This document shows, piece after piece, positions 1-8,914 of a stretch of 24,377 bases of DNA. Source of the DNA: an archaeon (GTDB taxonomy: Archaea > Aenigmatarchaeota > Aenigmatarchaeia > CG10238-14 > SCSR01); assembly GCA_004297575.1 (NCBI GenBank), contig SCSR01000038.1, forward strand, positions 1 through 24,377, in the 5' to 3' direction. The position numbers were made by a program, and so were the translations under genes. Every line of letters starts with the position of its first letter. Positions within the stretch are counted from its first letter, which is position 1. The notes beneath the pieces were generated by a model that saw nothing but the letters and a program-made list of their open reading frames with translations, was not told the origin of the DNA and did not search any database.

Positions 1-1
1 G

Positions 2-1468
2 CCATTGATTCTGTCATTGTTGGCTGTGATGTTTGAAAGGAACAAGTATACTTTGTTTTTTGCGGCTCTAGGTATCGTCTCGTTGTTTTTTTCATTCGGA
101 CAGTACAATCCCGCATTCCCATACATTCACAAAATAATCCTTTTCTTTGACATAGTAAGAAATCCTGCCAGATTTTTGTTCTTATTCGTATTCTCATTCT
201 CTGTGCTTGCAGGTTTTGGTTTTGGCACATTTAGAAAAGCTCTAAACAATTCAAGAAACATGCTCTCACGCATGACGAAGGTATTTTTCATATTCGCTGT
301 TATCGCTGCAATAGCATCCTTGGCAATCTACGCACTTAAGGACAAGATATTGTCGATTGGAAACGCACAGATATCAAATAGCTTGGAAAGACTATCCGCT
401 CCGTCGCCAGATAGAATTGGAACATATGTCTTTGATTATTACCTGAAAAACAAGTCAGTGATTGTGGAAAAAATATACTGGTATATACTTGGCGACTCTC
501 TCAAACTTTTTGCAATACTGGTATCTGCTGCATTGTTGCTCATGATGAGGATTAAATACAATATTGGCGTAAGATTCGTTTCTTTGGCATTATTGATTCT
601 TGTAGTCGCCGATCTTTGGTTATTCGGCATGAAGTACGTCGATGTAGCACCAGTTGATAAGATTTACCCGCAAAATCCGGCTATAGATTATGTGGCAAAG
701 GATGCGGCAAATGAACATTTCCGTGTCGTCGGGTTGAACAGGACGCTTGGATCAAGGTTTGCTACAAGGAACGGAGTAGAGATTATAGATGGCTTCGTGC
801 CGATAAGCTTGGACTATTCTGCCAAGTACATAACTGCAATGGAGAATATGAAGCTTGAGGGGGCAAACGCGATGCCTGTGGTAAGAAACATTTCAAACCC
901 GAAGATGTTGGACTTGCTGAATGTAAAATATGTTTTGTCAACAGAAAAGTTCGGCAATGGCAGGTACAGCCTCGTTTCAGCAACTAATGTCACCAGCTTT
1001 GATATAAGGAAACAGCTTGATTTCAACCAGACGATATACCTGTATAGGAATGATAACATGCTGCCAAGGGCTTTTGTTGCAGGCGATTATATTGTGATGA
1101 ACAAGGATAAGATGCTTGACGAGATGAAAAAGCCTGATTTTGATCCATGGAACACTGTATTGCTAGAGGAAAATCCGCTGGGTTCGAACAGCACAAAAGG
1201 CGAATGGAATGCAACAATCATGTATTATTCTCCGAACAAGATTGCGCTAAGCGTAAACATGACACAGCCTGGATTCCTTGTGCTCAGCGAGATATGGTAT
1301 CCTGATTGGAAAGCATACTACTACAAGTGCAGCAATGGCGTTTGCTCGGATAAGAAAGCTGAATCCAACATATACAAGACCGATTACATACTGAGGTCGA
1401 TATACCTGGATAAAGGCGAATACAGAGTAGAGTTCGATTACGACAACCTTAGCGGCATGATAAGATAA
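2..1468 (+). CDS. YfhO-like polytopic membrane protein, 5' end cut by the window
   Basis: The reading frame is open to the left edge, so the N-terminal part is missing; the first possible start inside the window (TTG at 5) is unlikely to be real. The visible 487 residues begin in hydrophobic helices, carry an Arg-Asn-Pro-Ala-Arg stretch followed by a Leu-Ala-Gly-Phe-Gly helix near residues 50-72, have further hydrophobic helices near 90-110 and 165-205, and end in a long soluble domain (about 215-487) rich in beta-type sequence. The RxPxR...LAGFG pattern and the layout, with TM helices then a large extracytoplasmic C-terminal domain, match the YfhO family, which is linked to glycosylation of surface polymers with lipid-linked sugars. 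It ends 33 nt before the oxidoreductase gene. The family call is moderately sure; substrate and acceptor are unknown. Confidence 0.6.
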   Translation, partial: PLILSLLAVMFERNKYTLFFAALGIVSLFFSFGQYNPAFPYIHKIILFFDIVRNPARFLFLFVFSFSVLAGFGFGTFRKALNNSRNMLSRMTKVFFIFAVIAAIASLAIYALKDKILSIGNAQISNSLERLSAPSPDRIGTYVFDYYLKNKSVIVEKIYWYILGDSLKLFAILVSAALLLMMRIKYNIGVRFVSLALLILVVADLWLFGMKYVDVAPVDKIYPQNPAIDYVAKDAANEHFRVVGLNRTLGSRFATRNGVEIIDGFVPISLDYSAKYITAMENMKLEGANAMPVVRNISNPKMLDLLNVKYVLSTEKFGNGRYSLVSATNVTSFDIRKQLDFNQTIYLYRNDNMLPRAFVAGDYIVMNKDKMLDEMKKPDFDPWNTVLLEENPLGSNSTKGEWNATIMYYSPNKIALSVNMTQPGFLVLSEIWYPDWKAYYYKCSNGVCSDKKAESNIYKTDYILRSIYLDKGEYRVEFDYDNLSGMIR

Positions 1469-1470
1469 AA

Positions 1471-1479
1471 CAATATAAG
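1471..1479 (+). promoter_or_regulatory. possible TATA box for the oxidoreductase gene
   Basis: CAATATAAG is centred 27 nt upstream of the ATG at 1502, in the 33-nt gap after the preceding gene. This is the usual archaeal TATA-to-start distance for a leaderless message. It is weak on its own, because the downstream genes could equally be read through from upstream. Confidence 0.35.
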
Positions 1480-1501
1480 CAATAGTTGCAGATGATTTTG
1501 T

Positions 1502-2779
1502 ATGAAAGGCATAGTTATAGGCGGTGGATTGAGCGGACTGGGTGCATGCATAGAGATGGAAAATAAGGTTGATGAAATCACACTTGTTGAAAAAGAAAAT
1601 CATTTGATGGGTGTTGCTTCGTCATTTAATGTCGAAGGGTATAACATACCCCAATATTATCACCATGTGTCTGACCAGAATACGATCGATTTCTTCAAGC
1701 AGGCGAACTTGTATGACAAGATTGTCGAAAAGAGGGTTAAAGCAGGCTTTTACATCGAAGGTGATGAGAAATTCTCACAACTGAACAAATCCAAATTGCT
1801 TTTTTTCAAGCCTTTCACGCTACACGATAAAATAAAATTCGGGTTGATGGGACTCAAACTGATGTTCTCGACAAGCGACATAAGGAAGCTGGATAAGATT
1901 TCGGCTGAAGAATGGTTGAGTAAGAATGCCACACCTCATGTAGCAAGATTTTTCGGTGGTTTGTTGGAAAATCACAAGTTCCCTATTCCATTTTCAGAAA
2001 TGTCTGCTGCATGGTTGTATGAGAGGTTCAAGATTGAGATGGGCAAGTCAAGTATACTGGGCTATCCCAAAGGAAGGGAAGGCTGGGAAATTATATCTGA
2101 TTATGCATCAAAAAAACTAAAAGGAAATATAGTGACGAACACATCTGTCGATAAGATAATCATGGATGGCGGATATGTGAATAAGATATTCACAGGAAAC
2201 AATGAGATTAATGTAAGTAAAGATGATCTTGTTGTATGCTGCCTGCCTGCGACGATGGTGCCAGGAATTGTTGAAGGCATGCCGACAGATATTGGGAACA
2301 AGTTTTCGTCTATAGACTATGCAACAAACGTAAGCGTGGTTATAGGGATAGAAGACAATCTGAGCGACCTTTATTGGATAAACACTATCGGTAAATATCC
2401 GTTTGGGACCATAATCGACCAGAATAATCTTTACGGCGAATTCCCGTGGCGTGTATTCTACATATCAAACTATTATGACAAGAATGACCCGTTCCTAAAG
2501 ATGAGTGATGATGAGATATTCAGCTACTATATGAGATATTTCGAACAGATTTTCAAGAAAAAGGTGAAGGTTCTGTGGCACAAGGTGAATAGGACGCCCT
2601 ACGGTGGCGCTATAGAAAAAGTTGGCCTTTTTGACGCCATACCCACTAACAAAGAGTTTAGCAACATCAAGTTTGCTGGACAATACATGACATATCCGTA
2701 TGAGAGGTCAACTGGAAGAACCGTCGTGTCTGGACAAGATGCTGTCAAAAGTTTTTTCGAAACAAGTGGTAACGCATGA
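1502..2779 (+). CDS. FAD-dependent oxidoreductase, protoporphyrinogen-oxidase/amine-oxidase-like
   Basis: A 425-residue soluble protein. It opens with a dinucleotide-binding beta-alpha-beta motif (GGGLSGLG at about 8-15, acidic strand end at VEKE about 29-32). A second FAD-contacting segment lies near the C terminus (GQYMTYPYERSTGRTVVSGQ, about 392-411). This arrangement is that of the amine oxidase/PPOX/phytoene-desaturase superfamily, also related to UDP-galactopyranose mutase. No haem genes are nearby; it lies between a YfhO-like protein and a GT-C-like protein, so a role in modifying a sugar or polyprenol is more likely than haem synthesis (inference). The stop overlaps the next start by 4 nt (ATGA), suggesting translational coupling. 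A TATA-like CAATATAAG at 1471-1479 lies about 27 nt before the ATG. The cofactor fold is fairly sure; the reaction is not known. Confidence 0.75.
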   Translation: MKGIVIGGGLSGLGACIEMENKVDEITLVEKENHLMGVASSFNVEGYNIPQYYHHVSDQNTIDFFKQANLYDKIVEKRVKAGFYIEGDEKFSQLNKSKLLFFKPFTLHDKIKFGLMGLKLMFSTSDIRKLDKISAEEWLSKNATPHVARFFGGLLENHKFPIPFSEMSAAWLYERFKIEMGKSSILGYPKGREGWEIISDYASKKLKGNIVTNTSVDKIIMDGGYVNKIFTGNNEINVSKDDLVVCCLPATMVPGIVEGMPTDIGNKFSSIDYATNVSVVIGIEDNLSDLYWINTIGKYPFGTIIDQNNLYGEFPWRVFYISNYYDKNDPFLKMSDDEIFSYYMRYFEQIFKKKVKVLWHKVNRTPYGGAIEKVGLFDAIPTNKEFSNIKFAGQYMTYPYERSTGRTVVSGQDAVKSFFETSGNA

Positions 2780-4245
2780 TAGAAAAAAGATTCTTGATAT
2801 TGGTTGTATTGCTGGCACTTGTAGCTAGGTTTGTTCTAGCGCCGCTGTATGTTTCGCCTCCCGGGCAAGGCTACAGTATTGTTCCGCATGATTTTCCGAA
2901 ATATGTAGCAACAGCAAACACAATACTAGAAAACAGGGTTCTTTACATAGATAAGACGCACACAGGCAATAGCCCTACACCATATGGCCCACTGCTTGTG
3001 CTGAGTTGGGTATCTTGGATAAAAGTTTTTGGTGATGATTACACACTGCTCAAAATACCTAGCATATTCTACGATGCATTGACAATTGTCCTAATCTTCT
3101 ATATTTCGAAGTCGCTGTTCAATCTTCAAACCGCCAAGTATGCCAGTCTCTTCTATGCATTCTCGTTCATACTTTTGCTCATGTCAGGTGCGGATGGCTC
3201 AGACGAGAACCCTCTCATGTTTTTCCTTCTTCTTTCGGTGTATTTTCTGGTAAGATCAAAACCTAACATCAAATTATCTGCATTGTTCTTGGGCATTGCA
3301 CTGTTATTCAAGCTTTCATTAGGTGTAGTGTTCATGCCAGTCATAATATACCATCTACTCCAACAAAAGAAACTCAAGCAATCATTGACTTATATCGGGA
3401 TAACATTACTGACAATTTCAATAATTACGCTTCCATTTTTCCTCAAGGCTGGCACAAACGTGCTCGTGCAACTGTCCTTTGTAACTAATCTCCCTATAAC
3501 TGGTACAACGTTCTTGTCTGCTGTTAAGATGGTTGTGAACTATTTTACGCTAGGTATGGCTAGCACTTATGAAGATAACTTACAGGTACAGATGTTAGCG
3601 AAACCAATCACGATTTTGAGCATCATATGTGGGACTCTTTACATACTGAAATTCGGGCTGAAAGATAAAAGAATTGAGCTTGTAAGGAACATCTTCATAC
3701 TTTTACTGCTGTTTACAATATTCAGCAGCGTTGGGGAATGGCATATATTCGTGTGGCTAGTACCTTATATGATAATCCTGCTCGCATACAATCAGCCAAA
3801 ATTGAGCAAGTTCAATCTTTCCAAGCTGGAGATATTAGGATATGGTTTCGTAATTGCAAGCACTGTTATATACGCAGCGTTGTACAGGGAGACCAAAATA
3901 CCTGAATATAGTTTCTTGGAACAATCGCTCGTCATTGCGAGTGTTGTTATGGCATCAGTAGGCACATATCTTTCCCTCATCAAGACAAAGCTCAGAGCCA
4001 TGTGGACGTTCTCGATGTTTTCATGGGCTTTATGGCTTACCAACCACACGAAGATGCTGATGGTATTCGGTTCAGTGATTCCCTTATTCCGAAGTCCGCT
4101 ATGGTCCTATGGCATACAGGATTTCTCATCAGTGGTACTGATAACGATATCTAGCATTATGCTTTTCGTCTCTGTGCACAAGGCTACACAAAAAGACTTT
4201 ACACATACAGGGTTTATCAGGAATCTTAAATCGATACTCAAATAA
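2776..4245 (+). CDS. GT-C-like polytopic membrane glycosyltransferase
   Basis: A 489-residue protein with a hydrophobic N-terminal helix (about 5-22), then a short extracytoplasmic loop with His38-Asp39 and a Tyr-Gly-Pro-Leu-Leu motif (about 70-74), followed by roughly ten more hydrophobic helices. An acidic residue in the first outer loop and the Y(G/P)PL motif are typical of GT-C enzymes (GT87/mannosyltransferase-like), which take sugars from polyprenyl-phosphate donors on the outer face of the membrane. The start overlaps the oxidoreductase stop by 4 nt. It is followed after 23 nt by another GT-C-like gene. Specificity cannot be read from the sequence. Confidence 0.68.
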   Translation: MIEKRFLILVVLLALVARFVLAPLYVSPPGQGYSIVPHDFPKYVATANTILENRVLYIDKTHTGNSPTPYGPLLVLSWVSWIKVFGDDYTLLKIPSIFYDALTIVLIFYISKSLFNLQTAKYASLFYAFSFILLLMSGADGSDENPLMFFLLLSVYFLVRSKPNIKLSALFLGIALLFKLSLGVVFMPVIIYHLLQQKKLKQSLTYIGITLLTISIITLPFFLKAGTNVLVQLSFVTNLPITGTTFLSAVKMVVNYFTLGMASTYEDNLQVQMLAKPITILSIICGTLYILKFGLKDKRIELVRNIFILLLLFTIFSSVGEWHIFVWLVPYMIILLAYNQPKLSKFNLSKLEILGYGFVIASTVIYAALYRETKIPEYSFLEQSLVIASVVMASVGTYLSLIKTKLRAMWTFSMFSWALWLTNHTKMLMVFGSVIPLFRSPLWSYGIQDFSSVVLITISSIMLFVSVHKATQKDFTHTGFIRNLKSILK

Positions 4246-4268
4246 ATTACCAACTACCAATTAACTTC

Positions 4269-5816
4269 ATGCTGATGGAGTATATCATGGTATCTCTTGC
4301 CGTGTTGGCAATGGGATTTATCGGATGGTTTGGAACAGCGCAACTTCTGATGAAATATAGGAAGATTGAAAATCACATGGCGTTCTCCTTTGGAATTTTG
4401 ATATTCATCGTATCATGGCTTGTATACGGACTGATTTTGTTTTTTGCCAAAGTATTTTATCCTGTAACTATCCTGCTTCCTATGGCTGGATTGCTCCCGT
4501 TTGCTATAAAGTTCCTTAAGAACATCTCGAAAGAGAACAGGGTAGTAGTGTATGTTTTCCTTTTGCAATTCTCCATCGGGATATTGCTGCAATTGTTCCT
4601 GCCATACTATCCAATAGGATCGGATTGGTTTAGGCATTATCAGGCCAGTGAGAAGTATCTTGCAGGGGATTTCGCGACAGCATATGGCCGCACACCTATG
4701 TTCAATATCCTCAGTGCAATGTTTTTGGAAGTATTATCAAACCATTTCTGGGTATATCAGGCATCCTCTGTATTCCTCAACAGTCTTCTAATTGTGCCTC
4801 TTTATCTGATTGCAAAGGACTTTAACAAAAGGTACGCGTTCCTTACAATACTTTTCGTTGCACTCAATTCCTTCGTCCTCCAAAATACCGTATACACATG
4901 GCCGAGGAACTTTTCCATATTCTTTATTTTCTTCTCATATTATTTCGTCATCAAGAATCGCATGACACTAAGCTCGTTCACATCTGCAGCTGCATTTTTC
5001 GCGCATGTATCTACAATGTTTTCAATAATACCAGTCTACATCTATGGCTATATGGCCAAACGCAAAAATATTCTCAAAAGCGTATTGCTAATAGGTATCC
5101 TTCTTCTTCCCATCATGGTTTACTATGCGATAAATACTGGTACGCAAGAATCTCCTGATACGCCAAGTTCTTTCTTCCTTTATCCTTTCGCGGTAAACGG
5201 ATATGAGAGCACTATTAACAGAAGCGCAGGTGCAGTGTTTTCAGACTTTCTTTCAAAGCCGTTCTACTATATAGTGGAAATCAGGATAATCGACTTTATC
5301 ATGACCACGACACCATCTCTTCTTGTATTGAAACTAGTTTCATTGTTCACAACAATCCCAATTATCCAAATACAGAAAACAGTTGTTGTATCCGAAATAC
5401 CGATGATATACCATTGGCTGTTATCTTTCCCAGGAGCATTGTCATCTATTGTATATGCGTTCAGCCTGATCGGATTATATAAGATGTTTCACAAGGACAG
5501 AAAATTTTTCTGGCTGCTTGTTATGCCAATGATTTTAGGTCTGCTTTATTGGGGATGGATAAAGGCGGGCATCGTGAACGATCTGCTGCCCGCATCTGTG
5601 CCATTGCTGATTATGGTAGGCGTGTCGCAAATGAAAAGCAAAAAGTGGATATACCTGTCGTTGCTTGTCATGATTGTAGAAGGGATAATATTTTGGTACT
5701 TTTACATCAACACCATACCAAGTTTCATACAGAACATACCTACAAGAGTCCCGCCTGTTGCTGATGCAACAGAAATGCTATCCGTAGATAGTATAAGCAG
5801 GGTTCTATTTGGCTGA
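4269..5816 (+). CDS. GT-C-like polytopic membrane protein
   Basis: A 515-residue protein, hydrophobic throughout, with about 11-13 predicted helices. The first large outer loop holds Asp119-Trp120 and His123 (SDWFRHYQASEKYL), placed like the catalytic acidic loop of GT-C glycosyltransferases. Start choice: ATG at 4269 is reported, but ATG at 4287 is preceded by GGAG (4277-4280) at 6-nt spacing and would give a protein six residues shorter. It lies 23 nt after the other GT-C-like gene, probably in the same operon. It probably transfers sugar from a lipid-linked donor; this rests on topology and loop residues only. Confidence 0.6.
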   Translation: MLMEYIMVSLAVLAMGFIGWFGTAQLLMKYRKIENHMAFSFGILIFIVSWLVYGLILFFAKVFYPVTILLPMAGLLPFAIKFLKNISKENRVVVYVFLLQFSIGILLQLFLPYYPIGSDWFRHYQASEKYLAGDFATAYGRTPMFNILSAMFLEVLSNHFWVYQASSVFLNSLLIVPLYLIAKDFNKRYAFLTILFVALNSFVLQNTVYTWPRNFSIFFIFFSYYFVIKNRMTLSSFTSAAAFFAHVSTMFSIIPVYIYGYMAKRKNILKSVLLIGILLLPIMVYYAINTGTQESPDTPSSFFLYPFAVNGYESTINRSAGAVFSDFLSKPFYYIVEIRIIDFIMTTTPSLLVLKLVSLFTTIPIIQIQKTVVVSEIPMIYHWLLSFPGALSSIVYAFSLIGLYKMFHKDRKFFWLLVMPMILGLLYWGWIKAGIVNDLLPASVPLLIMVGVSQMKSKKWIYLSLLVMIVEGIIFWYFYINTIPSFIQNIPTRVPPVADATEMLSVDSISRVLFG

Positions 5817-5822
5817 CTGATG

Positions 5823-5831
5823 TTTTAAATA
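5823..5831 (+). promoter_or_regulatory. TATA box for the C-methyltransferase gene
   Basis: TTTTAAATA is centred about 28 nt before the ATG at 5855, in the 38-nt gap after the GT-C-like gene. No Shine-Dalgarno is seen before that ATG. The spacing predicts transcription starting at or next to the start codon (leaderless). Confidence 0.55.
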
Positions 5832-5854
5832 CATACGCAAGAAATACGTGATAT

Positions 5855-7081
5855 ATGTACATCAAGAACTGCAGGGTGTGCAAGGGAACTGATTTGCACA
5901 AGTTTTTGGATTTTGGTTTGCAGCCTGCTGCAGACGCGTTTGTGACAAAAGAACAGCTGAATGAAGAGGAACCCAAGTTCCCATTGGAAGTTTGGTTCTG
6001 CAAGACATGCGGGCACATGCAACTAGGCTACATAGCTGCAAGGGAACCGCTGTACAGGTCGTTCAGGTATCTGTCATCTGTTAGCATGACAATGAAAAGG
6101 AACTTTGAGAATATTGCAAGCTATATCGTGACTAATTTTGGTCTTGGGAAGGATTCATTGGTTGTTGACATAGGATGCAACGACGGTAGCCTGCTCAGAG
6201 CTTTTAGGGCATTGGGGACTAGGGTTCTCGGTGTGGACCCGTCGCCGACTGTGGAATTTGCAATCGCTGATGGCATAGACGTTGTGAAAAACTTCTTCAG
6301 CGAAGATGTAGGACAAATGATTTCTGAGAAATATGGCAAGGTAAGCGCTGTGACAGGGACAAACGTGTTTGCGCATATAGAGGATTATGACACTTTCTTG
6401 AATGGAATGAACAGGATGCTGACTGATGATGGCATATTGATGTTTGAATTTCCTTATTTGGTCGACACGTTAAAGGAGTTTGAGTTCGACACGATTTATC
6501 ATGAGCATCTGTCTTACTTCAGCATACGACCATTGGTCGTGCTTTTCAAAAGGTTCAATATGGAAATATTCGATGTTAAGAGGACTCCTATGCATGGCGG
6601 CTCTATAAGAATCTTTGTCAAGAAGAACATAGGCAAGTGGAAAAAAACAAATGCTGTCGATGAACTGCTGAAATTGGAAAAAGAAATGAAACTGGATGAG
6701 TTGGAGACGTACGTGGAGTTTGCAAGAAATGTCAACAAGGTGAGGGAGAATTTGGTAAGCCTTCTGACGAGATTGAAATCCGAAGGAAAAAGAATAGTCG
6801 GAAACGGAGCGGCTGCAAAAGGTAATGCGTTGCTGAACTATTGCGGGATTGGGAAAGAGACGATAGATTATCTTGCTGAGATGAACAAGCTCAAACAAGG
6901 CTCATATAACCCAGGTATGCATATACCTGTCGTGTCAATGGAACAGATGCATGCGGACAACCCTGACTACATGATAATATTGCCATGGAACATCAAGGAT
7001 GACATAATGAGACAGGAACAGGAATTTAAGAAACGCGGCGGAAAATTCATAATCCCGATACCAACACCAGTAATAGTCTAG
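5855..7081 (+). CDS. sugar C-methyltransferase, TylC3/NovU/TcaB9 type
   Basis: A 408-residue protein with the three-part layout of nucleotide-sugar C-methyltransferases. First comes an N-terminal zinc-binding unit with Cys6, Cys9, Cys49 and Cys52. Then comes a class I SAM-binding domain (DIGCNDG at 105-111, acidic Asp128 at the end of strand 2). Then comes the family's Tyr-His-Glu-His active-site stretch (215-218) and a C-terminal domain containing HGGSIRIF and an NGAAAKGN motif. Known members methylate C3 of dTDP-4-keto-6-deoxysugars in antibiotic and LPS pathways. Here rmlA/rmlB supply the parent dTDP-sugar about 12 kb away, so a branched-chain deoxysugar in a surface glycan is a reasonable inference. 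The carbon methylated and the exact substrate are not shown by sequence. It converges with the next gene, leaving one base between stop codons. Confidence 0.85.
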   Translation: MYIKNCRVCKGTDLHKFLDFGLQPAADAFVTKEQLNEEEPKFPLEVWFCKTCGHMQLGYIAAREPLYRSFRYLSSVSMTMKRNFENIASYIVTNFGLGKDSLVVDIGCNDGSLLRAFRALGTRVLGVDPSPTVEFAIADGIDVVKNFFSEDVGQMISEKYGKVSAVTGTNVFAHIEDYDTFLNGMNRMLTDDGILMFEFPYLVDTLKEFEFDTIYHEHLSYFSIRPLVVLFKRFNMEIFDVKRTPMHGGSIRIFVKKNIGKWKKTNAVDELLKLEKEMKLDELETYVEFARNVNKVRENLVSLLTRLKSEGKRIVGNGAAAKGNALLNYCGIGKETIDYLAEMNKLKQGSYNPGMHIPVVSMEQMHADNPDYMIILPWNIKDDIMRQEQEFKKRGGKFIIPIPTPVIV

Positions 7082-7082
7082 T

Positions 7083-8147
7083 CTACCAGTCTTTCAAGCC
7101 CATCCATTTCTGTTGGTTCTCTGCATACCATCTTATCGTGTTGGCTATCCCCTGTTCCCATGTCACTTGCGGACTCCAGCCACTCAAATCATGCAGCTTC
7201 TGATAACCAACTATCAACTTCATCACATCACTTTTACCTGGCCTGAAACCGCTCGTACCAGGCTCATACCTTTTCGGATCAGATATTATCTCCCTGTCCC
7301 CCCACACACCTATCTCCTTTCCTACCTTGATAATCAGCTCCGCCCAATCCTTGATTGAAATGTCCTTTCCATAGCCGTAGCAATAAGTCTCTCCTGGCTT
7401 GCCTTTGGCTGCTATGTGCATGTGCGCCAGTATACCGTCCCCAACATATGTGAAATCCCTGCGAGGATCAAGATTTCCAAGCAATATTTCGTTCCTTAAC
7501 AGTGCTTGTGTAATTATCACTCCTGTGACATAACGCGGACTCTGCCTTGGACCAAAATTATTGAACATCCTCGTCACGACATTAGGCATGCCATATGCAT
7601 GGAAAAAGTTCAGTGTCAAAAAATCACCTGCAAGTTTTGATGTTGCATATATGCTCGTCGGATTGACTGGAGACTTTTCATGAAGATGAACACCATCGTT
7701 TGTCTGTATTTCAGGGTTGTGGCCGTATTCCTCTGCCGTCCCTGCGTAATCGAACTTGGCAATCTCCACTCCGGAATCTATTATCGCCTGCAATAAATTA
7801 TATGTTCCAAGCGTGTTAGTCATCAATGTCTCGACAGGCCTGACCCATGATTCACCCACATGTGCCTGCGCTGCCAGATGAAAAACTATAGGCTTGTCGT
7901 GAGAATTTCTCAAATTTTTTACAGCTTCGTCAAGGGAATGCTTGTCTATCAGGTTGCCCCTTAGTATCTTTATCTTATCCTTCTGGTGCCCTATGTTGAT
8001 CAGCGGGTTGTGAGCAACCGATTCCACTAACACTCTGACATCTGCACCTAGCCCGACAAGCTTATCGACAAGATGAGAACCTATGAAACCGTCTCCCCCA
8101 GTAACAAATACAGTCCTTCCGCCAAATTCTTTTTGCAAATCTATCAT
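7083..8147 (-). CDS. NAD(P)-dependent SDR, GDP-mannose/NDP-hexose 4,6-dehydratase-like
   Basis: A 354-residue extended short-chain dehydrogenase. The Rossmann motif is GGDGFIG (17-23); the catalytic Tyr167 and Lys171 sit in YATSK. The third catalytic element is Thr137-Ala-Glu139 (AGTAEEYG), which aligns with the Thr-x-Glu of GDP-mannose 4,6-dehydratase; the Glu is what separates dehydratases from plain 4-epimerases. FNNFGPRQSPRYVTG is also like that family. The likely reaction is NDP-hexose to NDP-4-keto-6-deoxyhexose, but another SDR activity cannot be excluded, and the nucleotide (GDP, CDP, UDP or dTDP) is unknown. It stands alone on the minus strand between two plus-strand blocks and is divergent from the GT2 gene at 8216. 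Confidence 0.75.
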   Translation of the reverse strand: MIDLQKEFGGRTVFVTGGDGFIGSHLVDKLVGLGADVRVLVESVAHNPLINIGHQKDKIKILRGNLIDKHSLDEAVKNLRNSHDKPIVFHLAAQAHVGESWVRPVETLMTNTLGTYNLLQAIIDSGVEIAKFDYAGTAEEYGHNPEIQTNDGVHLHEKSPVNPTSIYATSKLAGDFLTLNFFHAYGMPNVVTRMFNNFGPRQSPRYVTGVIITQALLRNEILLGNLDPRRDFTYVGDGILAHMHIAAKGKPGETYCYGYGKDISIKDWAELIIKVGKEIGVWGDREIISDPKRYEPGTSGFRPGKSDVMKLIVGYQKLHDLSGWSPQVTWEQGIANTIRWYAENQQKWMGLKDW

Positions 8148-8154
8148 TCAAATC

Positions 8155-8165
8155 ATTTTTAAATG
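8155..8165 (+). promoter_or_regulatory. possible TATA box for the operon starting at 8216
   Basis: ATTTTTAAATG lies in the 68-bp gap between divergent genes. A start of transcription about 27 nt downstream (near 8187) would leave a leader of roughly 29 nt that contains the GGTGAT ribosome site at 8203-8208. A second AT-rich element (ATATTTAAA, 8194-8202) lies too close to the start codon to serve as its TATA box. Confidence 0.4.
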
Positions 8166-8202
8166 CTCTTAGTGATAAGTTATACTACATAAGATATTTA
8201 AA

Positions 8203-8208
8203 GGTGAT
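8203..8208 (+). promoter_or_regulatory. Shine-Dalgarno GGTGAT, decides the start at 8216
   Basis: GGTGAT is a perfect complement to the conserved 3' end of 16S rRNA and lies 7 nt before the ATG at 8216. It overlaps the GTG at 8204, which could otherwise be read as an earlier in-frame start, so 8216 is the better start. Confidence 0.7.
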
Positions 8209-8215
8209 AAAGATT

Positions 8216-8914
8216 ATGAAACTGTCTATCATAATTCCGTTCAGAAACGAGAAAGGCTATGCTAGAACTGTGATAAAGCACGTACACGATTATATGTCGA
8301 AAACAGGCATGAGTTTTGAGATAATTGCTGTTGATGACAGCACGGATGAGACTTGGAGTATACTAAAAAGCATGGAGAAGAAGTACAGCCGTTTCAAAGC
8401 GGTCCAGGGATGGAAACCTCCGGGATATGGTAAGGCGTTAAGGAAGGGATTTGATATGGCGAAAGGCGAAATTGTAGTTCCTTATAATGGCGACATGTGC
8501 GATTCGTTGGATGATGTGATGAAATATGTCAAGATAATCGATAGCGGTTATGACATGGCGTTCGGCTCAAGGTACATGAAGGGCGCAAAGGTCGTGAACT
8601 ACCCTAGAGAAAAATTGAAGTTCTCGCGCCTTGGGAACCTATTCCTGCAGATGATTTCGCTTTCAAGTTGCAGCGACATAACAAACACGTTCAAAGCGTA
8701 CAAGAAGAGCTCGATTAAGAAAATAAACCCGAAAACAGACAGCTATGAAATAGGCGTGGAGCTTGCGCTCAAGGGCATCAGAAAAGGGCTTACATACAAG
8801 ACAATACCAATAAGCTGGACAGGAAGAACAAGCGGCGAGTCGAAAATGAACATCCAGCGCGCGGTCTTCAAGCATTTCAAAACGTCCATGAAAATAATTC
8901 TAGGGATAGTATGA
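8216..8914 (+). CDS. family 2 glycosyltransferase, polyprenyl-phosphate mannosyltransferase (DPM1)-like
   Basis: A 232-residue soluble GT-A protein. It starts with the SIIIPFRNE strand/loop, has the nucleotide-binding VDDSTDETW (39-47), and a metal site Asn91-Gly-Asp93 where the family usually has Asp-x-Asp. A conserved GSRY and a C-terminal SWTGRTSGESKM segment match dolichyl-phosphate mannose synthase-like enzymes. It likely moves a sugar from a nucleotide donor to polyprenyl phosphate at the cytoplasmic face. Its stop overlaps the next GT2 start by 4 nt (ATGA). The first metal ligand being Asn rather than Asp is unusual. The GT2 assignment is strong; the sugar and acceptor are inferred. 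Confidence 0.82.
   Translation: MKLSIIIPFRNEKGYARTVIKHVHDYMSKTGMSFEIIAVDDSTDETWSILKSMEKKYSRFKAVQGWKPPGYGKALRKGFDMAKGEIVVPYNGDMCDSLDDVMKYVKIIDSGYDMAFGSRYMKGAKVVNYPREKLKFSRLGNLFLQMISLSSCSDITNTFKAYKKSSIKKINPKTDSYEIGVELALKGIRKGLTYKTIPISWTGRTSGESKMNIQRAVFKHFKTSMKIILGIV

Noticed and set aside
4246..4268. Short TACCAA repeats between the two GT-C-like genes
   Set aside because: Two copies of a six-base word in a 23-nt gap are too few and too short to be called a repeat element.
6470..6898. A 142-codon minus-strand open frame inside the C-methyltransferase gene
   Set aside because: The plus-strand frame carries the methyltransferase motifs across the same bases; the antisense translation has no recognisable features or ribosome site.
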